Positions 43,586 to 53,145 of a stretch of DNA of 64,000 bases are shown here, in pieces. A program made the translations under genes and the position numbers. Position 1 is the stretch's first letter. Every line of letters begins with the position of its first letter. A model generated the notes under the pieces. The model was not told the origin of the DNA. It saw only the letters and a list, made by a program, of their open reading frames with translations, and searched no databases. This DNA comes from Sarocladium kiliense (taxonomy: Eukaryota > Ascomycota > Sordariomycetes > Hypocreales > Sarocladiaceae): positions 62,001-126,000 of the forward strand of contig JAUZTG010000029.1 in assembly GCA_030734395.1 (NCBI GenBank). Reading direction: 5' to 3'.

Positions 43586-44185
43586 TCAACCCTCGACGGC
43601 CATCTGCCATTCTTCTTCCAGTTCGTTCAGTCTTCTGGCGACCTCCAACGGTGCCTCCTCCTCTAGGACTCTCTGTTGAGCGCCCGAAATTTGAGCCAAC
43701 ACGTACCGGCTCACTGAATCTGGATCCCGTTCGTGAGGCCGTCCAATCCCAACAGCAATCCGAGCTAACGGAGAGACTGGGTAAGCTTTCTGTGCGATGC
43801 TGTTCTTTACGCTCTTCATGCCGTTGTGACCACGTGGACTCCTCTCCCAAGGGACGAGCTTGACAACGCCCAATTCCCGTTCCAACTCATCATGGACGAT
43901 GACCAAGCTCAGAGTCGATGCGTCATGCTGTTTGAGCATCTGTTTCCATAGACGGGACACAAACCCTCCGGAAACATTCATAAGCGTGGGCGATTGGACA
44001 AGAGTGTATTTCGGGCCCTGCGAAACCAAGTACTGTTGGCCCCCTATAGTTGTCTCCCTGAAGGGTGGATGTCGCAAGGTTTTAACGAGGCCTTTCAGCA
44101 CGAAATGACCTGCTGAGTGTAGGCTCTCATATTTCGGGAGCGGATTGCCGATGCTGACGACAAGGAATTTCGGATTCCACTTCAT
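43586..44185 (-). CDS. pth1: Peptidyl-tRNA hydrolase (bacterial-type Pth, probably mitochondrial)
   Basis: Cleaves peptidyl-tRNAs released prematurely from ribosomes, recycling tRNA. The 199-residue single-exon frame has the Pth family landmarks in order: VVSIGNPLPKYESLHSAGHF, with the catalytic His in the S-L-H-S-A-G context, the FVSRLWK region, LVIVHDELE with the conserved Asp, SPRGHNGMKS with the conserved Asn, and RIAVGIGRP. The length matches the family. No strong mitochondrial presequence is evident, although fungal Pth1 orthologues are usually assigned to mitochondria. It is divergent from rvs161, with about 350 bp between start codons. Confidence 0.92.
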   Translation of the reverse strand: MKWNPKFLVVSIGNPLPKYESLHSAGHFVLKGLVKTLRHPPFRETTIGGQQYLVSQGPKYTLVQSPTLMNVSGGFVSRLWKQMLKQHDASTLSLVIVHDELERELGVVKLVPWERSPRGHNGMKSVKNSIAQKAYPVSPLARIAVGIGRPHERDPDSVSRYVLAQISGAQQRVLEEEAPLEVARRLNELEEEWQMAVEG

Positions 44186-44539
44186 GTCGCGCGCTTGTTC
44201 ATGTCATTGCGCGAAGGCTCCTGCATCACGAAATGTCCAAACGGGTCAGGACGCGAGATCACGTGATAAGCATGGAGCCAAGCCACAGCGGATGATCAGT
44301 TGTTGCGAGCAGCTAAACGCTGCGCCCCATCGCGCTGACGTCGATGACCCCCGATTGGGCCGGTATCGTGGCTGGTTTCGTCTTGTCGCTCATCAACCTC
44401 CTCGTAATTCCCACCGCCCGAATCACAAGCACGTCAGCCGTCCAAGCAATATATCTACGACCTCGAGACTAGACTCACAAAGAATTGCGACAGCCCATCA
44501 CTATCCGTCAAAGTTAAGGAACAGGCAACAACCGTCAAG
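44186..44539. promoter_or_regulatory. Divergent promoter between pth and rvs161
   Basis: This 354-bp region separates two start codons facing away from each other. It contains a perfect TCACGTGA palindrome at 44259-44266 directly joined to GATAAG (44265-44270). CACGTG cores are bHLH-factor sites. No experimental support; inferred from position. Confidence 0.45.
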
Positions 44540-45539
44540 ATGTCGTGGGCAGGTAGGACGACGCGACCACCCCGCTCCTCATGGAGGGGTTGCTGATCAG
44601 GTAACAGGGTTCAAGAAGAATGTGAACCGCGCGACGACGCAGGTGATGATGAAGACGGGTATGTCTGGATTGCTCAGAGGGTGCAGGAGGCGCAACAAGA
44701 CTGACATCTCCGGCAGGCCATGTTGAGAAGACGAATGATCGTGACTACGAAGTTGAGGAGAGGTATACAATTCTACAATCGAGCACCGTGAAGGCATTGG
44801 CTGATAGTATGGACAGGCGATTCAAGACGATGGAGGCGGCTGCACTGAAACTCCAGAAAGAGTCAAAAGGATATCTCGATTCACTACGAGGTAAGCTTCC
44901 CTATCTCAAGACCCGGACTAGTTCTGACCTCTAATAGCGATGACGGCATCACAAATGCGCATCGCCGAGACGATCGACGCGTTCTACGGCGATTCTGGTG
45001 CAAAAGACGGCGTTAGCCGCAGTTACAAACAAGCTGTCGAGGACCTCGACGCCGAAACCATCAAAGCGCTCGACGGCCCCTACCGAACCACAGTTCTCGA
45101 TCCCATCAGTCGCTTCTGCGCCTACTTCCCCGACGTGAACGAGTGTATCAAGAAGCGTTCACACAAGCTCCTTGACTATGACGCCTTGCGTGCAAAGGTC
45201 AAGCGTCTGGTCGAGAAGCCCGACAAGGATGCCACCAAGCTGCCGCGAACAGAGAAGGAGCTTGAAATGGCGAAGGCAGCGTACGAGCAGTTGAACGAGC
45301 AACTGAGCACAGAGGTCCCACAGCTCATCGACCTCCGTGTTCCCTACCTCGACCCCAGCTTTGAAGCACTTGTCAAGATCCAGCTGCGGTTCTGCGCTGA
45401 AGCATATTCACGGATGGCACAGGTGCAACAATACCTCGATGCAGAAACAAGAGACCTCTATGCCGAGGGGCATTTGGACGCAAGGGTGGAGGAGGTTTTG
45501 CAGGAGATTCGCGAGCTGAGCATAAGCGGAACTGTCTAA
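44540..45539 (+). CDS. rvs161: BAR-domain protein Rvs161 (amphiphysin-like, Hob3)
   Basis: An N-BAR protein that bends membranes during endocytic scission and links to actin; it normally pairs with Rvs167. Five exons: 44540-44552, 44608-44658, 44717-44762, 44817-44890 and 44938-45539, total 261 residues, matching yeast Rvs161 in length. The four introns are 47-58 nt, and every junction restores the family sequence (MSWAGFKKNVNRATTQ, RDYEVEERRFKTMEAAALKL, LRAMTASQMRIAETIDAFYG). The whole protein is one BAR domain without an SH3 domain, which separates it from Rvs167. Coiled-coil helices run through AKVKRLVEKPDKDATKLPRT and KELEMAKAAYEQLNEQLS. It converges on dcp1. Confidence 0.95.
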
Positions 45540-45777
45540 GGGTCTAGTGTGTGGCACAGGAAACGACTGAACGGTCTGGCGTACGGTTGCGATTGGGAAC
45601 GTTCTTTGTACACATTTCTTCGTCATATTTGCTGGCTTGTGAATAGACACGAGTCAAGAAGCCGCCATTTCACAGTGATGGTATCTTCATTCGTCTCATA
45701 AGGTTTCTGGGGTATCGACAATGCCTTTTCGGAAGCCATAAGTCCGCCAATGATTCCATTGTCCCGATTTCCGAAGC

Positions 45778-46440
45778 TCAGCCTCCCATTTGCAGGCCGT
45801 TCTGCTTGGTGAACAACTCACTCAAGCTCAGTTTCCTTCCCACAGCTTGCAAGGCTGGTCCGGCTTCAGGTCCGGTCCCTTCCACCACGCCTGACGAGCT
45901 GGCAATCTTCCATGCCTCCTGGATCATCGCAAAGTTCACCTGCCGCGTCTCCTCGTGATCATTGTGTATCCAAAGACCCATAACTCTGGGGCCCTGGCCT
46001 TCCCACTCGCCAGCCACGCTCAAAATGACAAGCTCGCTAGTCAGTTCTGCATGCGTCACTCTCGCCAAGTCCACAATCACATTGTCCAAGCCCCTTCTGT
46101 TCAGCACAAACACGCAAGCTCTGGGCCGCTGGTTGGGATCCTCCGGCAGTGGTGCTTGCGCGCAAACGAACATCGTACCCTCGATCCCGGACTTATCCCA
46201 TTGCTCGGCGAGGCTGTCGAATGTGTAGACGACCGCGTTGGCAGCGATACTGAGAATGGTGTGAATGGAGGGCAGGTAGCGTCGGAGCACAGACAGATTC
46301 AGCTCGTTGTTGTCGCGTGGCGGAGGAGGCTCGTAGGAAGCGTGCATGGCAGCGGCATCGGATTCATAGTCGGACACTGCAGGAATACGGTTCGAAGGAT
46401 CACGGTTATGCCGGCCTTTGCGAGGCGTGGCGCGACTCAT
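45778..46440 (-). CDS. dcp1: mRNA-decapping protein Dcp1
   Basis: The activator subunit of the Dcp1-Dcp2 decapping enzyme in cytoplasmic mRNA decay. The 220-residue protein begins MSRATPRKGRHNRDPSNRIP. An EVH1-like domain covers about residues 45-190, with NLSVLRRYLPSIHTILSIAA, VVYTFDSLAEQWDKSGIEG and ACVFVLNRRGLDNVIVDLAR as landmarks. The C-terminus ends ALQAVGRKLSLSELFTKQNG, resembling a short trimerisation-type helix. The frame is open upstream to 46671, but ATG 46440 gives the usual start. It diverges from the 5-phosphatase gene. Confidence 0.85.
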   Translation of the reverse strand: MSRATPRKGRHNRDPSNRIPAVSDYESDAAAMHASYEPPPPRDNNELNLSVLRRYLPSIHTILSIAANAVVYTFDSLAEQWDKSGIEGTMFVCAQAPLPEDPNQRPRACVFVLNRRGLDNVIVDLARVTHAELTSELVILSVAGEWEGQGPRVMGLWIHNDHEETRQVNFAMIQEAWKIASSSGVVEGTGPEAGPALQAVGRKLSLSELFTKQNGLQMGG

Positions 46441-47129
46441 CTTGATCGCTGATAGATGGCTGTTGGATTGAAAGGACGGTGCCGAGATGCGTTCGGAAGT
46501 GAGGACGGAAGAGAGATGCGCTGCGTTGGTGAGGCTCCTGGAGAAGTCGCAATTCTCGGGAACAAGTGTCCAGATCTTCCCAAAAGTTTCGTTATGGGTG
46601 ATCGTCTGCCAATGTGAAGTTCGTCCGGTTCTGGATACTATTGGTGGCGTGGCAGGGCGAAAGCTGCCCAAGCGACGATCCCCCCAGTTTGGCGGCAGAC
46701 CCTATCGATAAACGCATGTGGGTAACCGGTTGCATCACCAACCCACCCAGACATCCAAGACACCGCTGACACTGTATCGTGGGGCAGCCGATGACCACAC
46801 AGCGTCCAGCCAGCCTCTAAATATCGCGCGAGTTTGCGCTATTCTTGCCCTCAATCATTACCCAGTACCTGTGGCCTACATACTTTGACACTGCCAATCA
46901 CGGTCCGACTATGCATACTACGAACCGGGTCTACTTATGAGCCTGGGTATGACGAAGAGCTCCGTCCCCCGCGACATCTTCTCGACGCGACCCGTCACTC
47001 CAGCAGCCAACCAGTGAACGCTCGTTCAGCCGCCGAAAGGTATAGCGCATCTACTACCGGGCTGCTCATAGATATCGTACATCCAGGCAGCGTCCCTGTT
47101 GCTCTGCTGCTGCCGCAGCCAGCGACGCT
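46441..47129. other. Divergent promoter region dcp1 / 5-phosphatase
   Basis: About 690 bp between diverging genes. No specific motif is called. Short frames within it are unsupported. Confidence 0.45.
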
Positions 47130-50096
47130 ATGGAACCCTCAGCCTCTGGCGCAACCGCCGACTCACCTACCACCTCTGAACCGGTTGAGTTGTCCTCGAC
47201 ACCCCAATCGCTTGCGCGCGCTGTACTTGCGCGCCGGTCTGAATACGTGCGACCGCATCGTATCAAAGTCAAGATCGGGACTTGGAATGTCGCCGGGTGT
47301 CCTGGCGCAGACAAGGATCTAGCGAGCTGGTTTGTCAGTGGAAAAGGTGTTGATAAGAGCCTCTCAAACCTGGATCTTTCCGATAACCCTGCTATCGAGC
47401 ATGATCAAGCGAAATTGAGGGATGCGGATGCGGACTCGGTGCGCCTCATAGGCGGGGACGATATTGGCTTATACGTTCTGGGCCTCCAGGAGATCGTCGA
47501 CCTGAATATGACCAAAGAGTATATGAACCGGGCCGTTTACACCGACAGCGGTCCAGTTGACAAATGGAAGGCAGCCCTTGAAGCTGCGATGCCCATGGGC
47601 TATGAGCTAGTGGCATCCGATCAAATGTCTGGCCTCCTGTTGCTCGTCTATGCTTCCCCAGCAGTCGCCTTGACCCTCACCAACGTCAGCACAAAGCAAG
47701 TCGGCACAGGGTTGTTAGGCTATTTTGGAAATAAAGGTGCTGTGGTTACGAGGCTTGTTCTAGGAGAGACGACTCGCATGGTCTTTGTGAACTGCCATCT
47801 CGCTAGCGGCGCGGGTTCAAGCTATTTGGAGCGAAGATGCTGGGATGTGTCGCAAATCCTCGCAAAGACACAATTCGAACCGGTCGTTCACTCGGGTGTT
47901 GCTGAAGACGAGGGTGAGAAGATCGGCGATGAGGATTTCGCATTCTGGTTTGGTGATCTCAATTTCCGACTGGATGGCCTTCCAGGAGATGACATCAGAA
48001 GGCTGCTCACCTTGCATACGAGAGGAGAATACGGCGCGACTGATGACGAAAGGAGCAAACCGCTCGAAGGCGAAGGAGTCATTGTCGGACGCTCGTCAGA
48101 GAGTGACGATAGCACGACTCTGTCATCCCACTCTGGCGACCAAAGCTTCGACACGGAGAATACCCTTCCAGATCCTGATGACTTCCCAGAAGACCCCAGC
48201 CAAGATCCTACATCACTCCAAGCAACTTTAGACTCTCTGCTACCTCATGATCAGCTACAGCGCATGATCAAAGAGCGTAAGGTCTTTCATGATGGCTGGC
48301 GCGAGGGGCAGATCACGTTTCTGCCATCATACAAGTACGATGTCGGGACCGTTGGACTGTTCGATACGAGCGAAAAACAGCGTGCTCCGAGTTGGTGTGA
48401 CAGGATTCTCTACCGAACGCGGAGAGACAAGCAAGATTTCGAGGTGAACGTCAAGGAAGAGGCAGAAGCCAAGAAGCGAGATGAGGAGATGAAGGCAAGG
48501 GGCATTGAGCAGGATGACGATGTACTCTTCAGTTACGATCCTGATGGAGACGATGGCGATGAGGCAGACAACGCGCCAAAAGAAAGCAACATGGTGCCAT
48601 ATGATGAATATGATGAAGAAGAGGATCAGGGACAGGAAGAGGTTGTAACGAAGGACGGATTCGTTGACCATATCAGCCTCGACATTTATACTTCCCACCA
48701 GAGGATTACATCTTCCGATCACAAGCCCATAATTTCGATATTCACTCTCGATTACGACGCTGTCGTCCCTGAGCTGAAAGCTAAGGTTCACGCCGAGGTC
48801 GCAAGGGAACTGGATCGTGCCGAGAACGAAGGCCGCCCAGGGATCACCATTATCAACGAGGGAGCTCCATCACAGGATCAGGTTGTTGTTGAATTTGGCG
48901 ATGTCGAGTTTCTGGACACGAAACAGTGTTCCCTCACAATCGCCAATACAGGCAGTGTTCCTGCGACCTTTTCGTTTGTAGAGAAGCCGGGGCTTGCAGA
49001 GTCGGAGGACGCGAGCCCAACATGGTTATTTACATCATTCATGCAGGCCGATGGGGCAACTTCAGATCCCATGGGCAAGACTGTTACGCTGCAACCCGGT
49101 GACACCATTCTGGCAATGGTGACTGCATCAATCTCGGCGATCTCCCAAGTAAGGGCACTTAACGAAGGAAAGGCTCACATTGACGATGTACTGGTGATGC
49201 GCGTCGAGGACGGCCGCGATCACTTCATCCCAGTGCATGGGTGTTGGCTGCCAACAACCTTCGCTCGCTCTCTTGATGAGCTGATTCGCGTTCCGGACGG
49301 AGGCATCCGCAACTTTGTAAAGGATAAAGATATCACGGGGGCGATCTCATACGACTTGCCCGTGCAGTGTTCAGCACCCAAGGAGCTGTTCAAGCTCACC
49401 GAGGCAATGCAGACCCTTGCGGAAAGGTGTGTGGCAGACGAGGCAATGCTGGAAGATCTGACGCTCCCTCGTGAGCCTGGATGGCCATTTGATGCCGCTA
49501 CGTGGACATGCACGTTGTCTGAGATGGAGATACTCAAGATCCCACTCATCACTGCGCTTGACACGGACACACCGCTTCTGGAGGCGTTGCCAGTCGAGCT
49601 CCCATCATCACACAAGATCGAGGTTGTGGCATCTGTGCTGCTCCTCTTCCTGGCTTCCTTGACCGACGGCCTGATTCCACCTTACCTCTGGGCCAAGATC
49701 AGCAATGCCCTACCGACTCTCACCGCCCTACCTTCAGGCCTCTGGGCTGACACGAAGACTCAAATCCTCGATATCCTTTCTCAGGCCCCGAACCATAACA
49801 TCGCTTTCGTGTTCCTGACGGCCACTTTATCACGTGTCGCGGCAGAACTCACGCCCATCACGGCTGACCAACGTCGTAGCCGAACCGGCATCGTCGGCAG
49901 ACGTCTAAGCCTTCGACGTTTGCATCATCACAGCAGTGGGGACGATGAAGCATCGAAGAAGCGCAAGGCACGGGAGAAGCGATATGCAGAAATCGTAGCA
50001 CCGGTCGCGTGCAGAGTGAGCGAGGGGGATAAAGGAGCACGAGAAAGGGAGAGGGTCCTGATGGAGATATGCCTGCAGAGGGACGATGGAAGCTAG
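47130..50096 (+). CDS. OCRL/INPP5B-like inositol polyphosphate 5-phosphatase
   Basis: Removes the 5-phosphate from phosphoinositides such as PI(4,5)P2. The single-exon frame encodes 988 residues. The catalytic domain spans about 45-570 with all signature blocks: GTWNVAGCPG (about 50), LGLQEIVDL, GYFGNKGAV, VNCHLASGAG, FWFGDLNFRLD (about 271), APSWCDRILYR (about 418) and SSDHKPI (about 528). It carries two acidic insertions, a Ser/Asp-rich one (about 310-360) and a Glu/Asp-rich one (about 445-510). An ASH-type beta domain follows (about 600-710; GDVEFLDTKQCSLTIANTGS). The C-terminal helical region (about 730-940) matches the position of the inactive RhoGAP-like domain of OCRL proteins. A Lys/Arg-rich patch (KKRKAREKR) lies near the end. 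Confidence 0.92.
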   Translation: MEPSASGATADSPTTSEPVELSSTPQSLARAVLARRSEYVRPHRIKVKIGTWNVAGCPGADKDLASWFVSGKGVDKSLSNLDLSDNPAIEHDQAKLRDADADSVRLIGGDDIGLYVLGLQEIVDLNMTKEYMNRAVYTDSGPVDKWKAALEAAMPMGYELVASDQMSGLLLLVYASPAVALTLTNVSTKQVGTGLLGYFGNKGAVVTRLVLGETTRMVFVNCHLASGAGSSYLERRCWDVSQILAKTQFEPVVHSGVAEDEGEKIGDEDFAFWFGDLNFRLDGLPGDDIRRLLTLHTRGEYGATDDERSKPLEGEGVIVGRSSESDDSTTLSSHSGDQSFDTENTLPDPDDFPEDPSQDPTSLQATLDSLLPHDQLQRMIKERKVFHDGWREGQITFLPSYKYDVGTVGLFDTSEKQRAPSWCDRILYRTRRDKQDFEVNVKEEAEAKKRDEEMKARGIEQDDDVLFSYDPDGDDGDEADNAPKESNMVPYDEYDEEEDQGQEEVVTKDGFVDHISLDIYTSHQRITSSDHKPIISIFTLDYDAVVPELKAKVHAEVARELDRAENEGRPGITIINEGAPSQDQVVVEFGDVEFLDTKQCSLTIANTGSVPATFSFVEKPGLAESEDASPTWLFTSFMQADGATSDPMGKTVTLQPGDTILAMVTASISAISQVRALNEGKAHIDDVLVMRVEDGRDHFIPVHGCWLPTTFARSLDELIRVPDGGIRNFVKDKDITGAISYDLPVQCSAPKELFKLTEAMQTLAERCVADEAMLEDLTLPREPGWPFDAATWTCTLSEMEILKIPLITALDTDTPLLEALPVELPSSHKIEVVASVLLLFLASLTDGLIPPYLWAKISNALPTLTALPSGLWADTKTQILDILSQAPNHNIAFVFLTATLSRVAAELTPITADQRRSRTGIVGRRLSLRRLHHHSSGDDEASKKRKAREKRYAEIVAPVACRVSEGDKGARERERVLMEICLQRDDGS

Positions 50097-51196
50097 GTCC
50101 TGCCGTCGCCGAATTCAGAGGCCATTGAGGCTGAAAGCAATGGAAAAACGAGAGGTCACAAGGGCGAAGTGGATGGTGTTGTGTTTGGTTAATGCGCGCC
50201 TGTACGAACGAAATGGTCTCTAGAGCAACAACACAGTAACCACATAATGAAGCATGAATTGAGCGACTTTGAATGAGCAAGGCGATATGGAACGAGGGAA
50301 CATGCTGGAATTTGATTGAGCTTGTTTGCGTTTGATGAGAAAGCGAGTGAACCCGTTATTGGAAAGGAAACATGGGATGAGGACCACATCCACTATACGA
50401 TCCGGTAGCACAAAGAACCGCATGCATATGCACGAAGTCAGGTGAGCTCTCTGCCAGCTGTCACTTCCAGCTGGTCTGCCATTGACGAGGAGTGGAGGTG
50501 GAGAGGGCCAACGCGTTGAGGCTCGTTGCTCCCCTGAGGAGAGGCGGTGAGCGTTTGCAGGCGAGGCGACGTTTGGTTGCTCCTGCCACTATGGAGCCCT
50601 CACAAACCACCTTCTCAATCCTCAAGATGCTTCTTTTGGTGCCTAATTCGTAGAATATATAGCTTCAGCTTATCCAAAGTCTTTAGAAGACTGCACATCA
50701 GGGGTCTTCCAGTACCCCCAAGTGACTACCACGACCCCGATGGCAACCCAACCTCCTTTGACCGCCCCATCAGCCTCCTCGGCTGTAGCCTGACAGTCCT
50801 GACAGGTCCAGCAGCTGCTCAGTCGGTCTTTGGCACTGCCATGGACCGGCAGCTCTGATGTTGCTGTTCGTCTTATATCTCCTTGACGCGTTCACTCCCT
50901 TCCTCCCCTTCTCTTCTTCCTCCTTCATCGGGTTTTGCGGTACAGAGATCATCAACTCTGAACACACATCGCTTGTGCTTCTTACATCGCACGATCGCAC
51001 GATTTGCTCAATAAAGACCACACACGAGCAAGCCATCATCGCAATACACTCTTGCATATCCCAACCCAGCTTCCCCGGGTCAAGGAGGTCTCTTTTGCAA
51101 GGCAGCCATTGCATATCTCATGTGAGCCTCCCTTAACTCCTCATCCTCTGCCATGGAGAGCCTTTTACTAACCAAGGTTCTCTTTTCAGCGTCAGA
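50097..51196. other. Intergenic and spliced-leader candidate region
   Basis: About 1.1 kb. The left part is the 5-phosphatase 3' flank. The right part is pyrimidine-rich (50880-50935) and ends with a plausible leader intron: donor GTGAGC at 51121 and acceptor TTTTCAG at 51189, just before the ATG at 51197. Confidence 0.4.
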
Positions 51197-51388
51197 ATGG
51201 ATCCCACCGAACACTTTCCATCACCTGACAGCCCGAAGTTCAGTGAGAACTTCCGCTGGGCTTTGACAGTCCAAGCGTCGGCGGCACTACAAACCCTCGA
51301 CGACTTCTTCGAGGAAGTCCTAGAATGGCCACCCCCAAGGACATTCATTTCCTCGCTACTCATGTCCATCTTCCTCCTGTCACCATAA
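51197..51388 (+). CDS. Short ORF overlapping the start of the next gene
   Basis: A 63-codon frame (opening MDPTEHFPSPDSPKFSENF) directly after a probable leader-intron acceptor. It reads into hydrophobic residues (ISSLLMSIFLLSP) and stops at TAA 51386-51388, whose last A is the first base of an ATG in the following frame (TAATG). It could be a translated upstream ORF, a separate micropeptide, or the first part of a gene whose joining intron I cannot find. No domain was recognised. Confidence 0.35.
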   Translation: MDPTEHFPSPDSPKFSENFRWALTVQASAALQTLDDFFEEVLEWPPPRTFISSLLMSIFLLSP

Positions 51389-51978
51389 TGGAGAGCGCCG
51401 CATTGTGGGTGCCCCCTACTACCGCAGATTGGGTGGCTGCACTCTCAGATAATTTGAGTGCCTTGATCCAATCTGAGCATGAGATCCAAGAGAGCGAAGG
51501 CGGAGAGGAGATCCCCCCACCGCCACCTCAAGAACCCTGTTGCAGGTTCCGAGATCTGGAAGGATTCATTCCTGTGGGCACGCTCACAACGCTCATCCTC
51601 AACATGGAGCTACCGGGCATTGAGATCGGCCCCCTCCTCCTTGCTCTCAGAGAGAGCAGAAAGTCGGCTGACAAATACTGCAATCATCTGATCCGCGGAA
51701 TCAAAGCTTGTGAGAAGCGAGACTCGGTGAAAGGAAAGAGTCGTCATCGTCTTCATCGTCGGCTTTTGCGAGTGGCCGAGCAGCAGCAGGAGCAGGAGCC
51801 GGGGCAGCAACAAAGGCAACAGCCAAAGAATCCCAAGGTGCCGAAGGTGCCCAAGCCCCTCGGACCTAGCCCTCTGAAAACAGTGATGAGCGTCGAGGAC
51901 AGCTTCGGACAGGATGACGAAGAATGGGGGGTCTACGAGGCACCTGCGCCCGTTGACATGAGCAATGTCCAGTGGTGA
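51325..51978 (+). CDS. Hypothetical protein with Gln/Pro-rich C-terminus
   Basis: A 217-residue frame from ATG 51325 (a second ATG at 51388 would give 196). Its middle section (GTLTTLILNMELPGIEIGPL, then LLALRESRKSADKYCNHLIR) looks helical. Then come a basic stretch (KGKSRHRLHRRLLR), a Gln/Glu run (about residues 152-168), and a Lys/Pro repeat (NPKVPKVPKP). It ends in an acidic segment with DDEEWGVYE. No signal peptide or known domain is seen. It overlaps the 63-codon frame at 51197 in another phase. Not recognised; it may be lineage-specific. Confidence 0.5.
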   Translation: MATPKDIHFLATHVHLPPVTIMESAALWVPPTTADWVAALSDNLSALIQSEHEIQESEGGEEIPPPPPQEPCCRFRDLEGFIPVGTLTTLILNMELPGIEIGPLLLALRESRKSADKYCNHLIRGIKACEKRDSVKGKSRHRLHRRLLRVAEQQQEQEPGQQQRQQPKNPKVPKVPKPLGPSPLKTVMSVEDSFGQDDEEWGVYEAPAPVDMSNVQW

Positions 51979-52507
51979 AAGGAGACAAAAGAACCAAGCG
52001 CCACGAATTAGGAGTCAACTCCAACATGTAACAGAAGAGGCAACAGAAACTGGCGCTCAGGGAGTTGGGATTTAACACTTTGGCATATCTTAGGGCGAAT
52101 CAGGCGGTTTTGTTTTCTTCTGTGCGCTTTGGATCGGATCACTCTTTGTATTTGTTGGCACGCGAAATCAGCTTGTGCCATGATCGTTACTGAACAAGGA
52201 AGCCATTGCAGGAGTATGGTCGGTACATTGTCACCGGCAAGAAAGGTACTTTGAGAGTGTAACAAAAGAAATTTCACCCCCTCACCCAGCACCTTCATTG
52301 TGAATGTTCGTGGCAGCCGCCTCGGGAGTGTGGCGGGAGGCTCGAGCTGCAGCCCAGGGCGTCCAAAGGATCAAATCCTCACTACAAATGCATGCCTGTT
52401 TGACACATCCAAGTCATCCATCGGCGTTTGCTGAATCCGAAACTTCTTTCTTTTCAAGTCTTGGCTAATCTTACAGCAGTAACAACGGATCTCAGCAGCT
52501 CCCCTCC
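51979..52507. other. Intergenic, convergent 3' flanks
   Basis: About 530 bp between the plus-strand hypothetical gene and the minus-strand secreted protein. No gene or motif recognised. Confidence 0.45.
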
Positions 52508-53145
52508 TCACCACGTCGTCAACGGCGGTGCATGCGGTCCCCGCGTCGAAAGCGTTCTCACGACAGTCGAATATACCTCCGTCACCGTTCTGAAGATCTC
52601 TGTGGGAACATACTCGGTGGTCGTCACCGTAACAAGCACAACTTTCACTTCCTGGGTCGATGAAGATACCGGTTGACAGGGGCCGTGGTGGGTGATTGTG
52701 GTTGTGAATCCGATGGGAGGGGTGCTGCTGCTGAGAATGGTGGGCTCTGCAGGAGGAGGATACATGTCTGTATCGTAGTCGTCGTTGTAAGATGCAATTT
52801 CTCCTGGGCCCTGAACGGTGGTGGTGACGGTCACAATTCTGGTAGTCATACCATCAGCGCCACTAGGAATCTACCAGCAAGGAGGAACTACACGACTTAC
52901 GCAACATTGGTCTCAATCTCACCAACGACCGTCGACGATTGCTTTCCTTCGGAAATGGTCGTCTCGCTGGGAACTGGCCCATGCGTGGGAAGCCAGTCCA
53001 CGGTGACGGTCACGATTGACTGGCTGCTCTCGTGACCGTGGTGATCGTCATGGTTCCTTTGATGGATGGCAGCTTGCGGACGTGCAAGAACGGAAGCAAC
53101 AGTGGCCAGGGGCCAGATAGTACTGGCAAAGAGAGACTTCCACAT
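52508..53145 (-). CDS. Small secreted Ser/Thr/Val-rich protein
   Basis: Two exons, 53145-52901 and 52838-52508, give 191 residues. A signal peptide is present (MWKSLFASTIWPLATVASVL, cleavage probably near ARPQA). A His/Asp-rich stretch (HQRNHDDHHGHES) follows, and then repeated Val-Thr strand-like segments (SIVTVTVDWLPTHGPVPSET, IVTVTTTVQGPGE, VLVTVTTTEYVPTEIF). Only one cysteine follows the signal peptide. Thr/Ser density suggests O-glycosylation and a cell-wall or extracellular location (inference). The intron has a perfect GTAAGT donor. A nearer acceptor (TAG, giving a 38-nt intron and 199 residues) is also in frame, but 62 nt ending in CTACCAG is more normal. No domain recognised. Confidence 0.7.
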
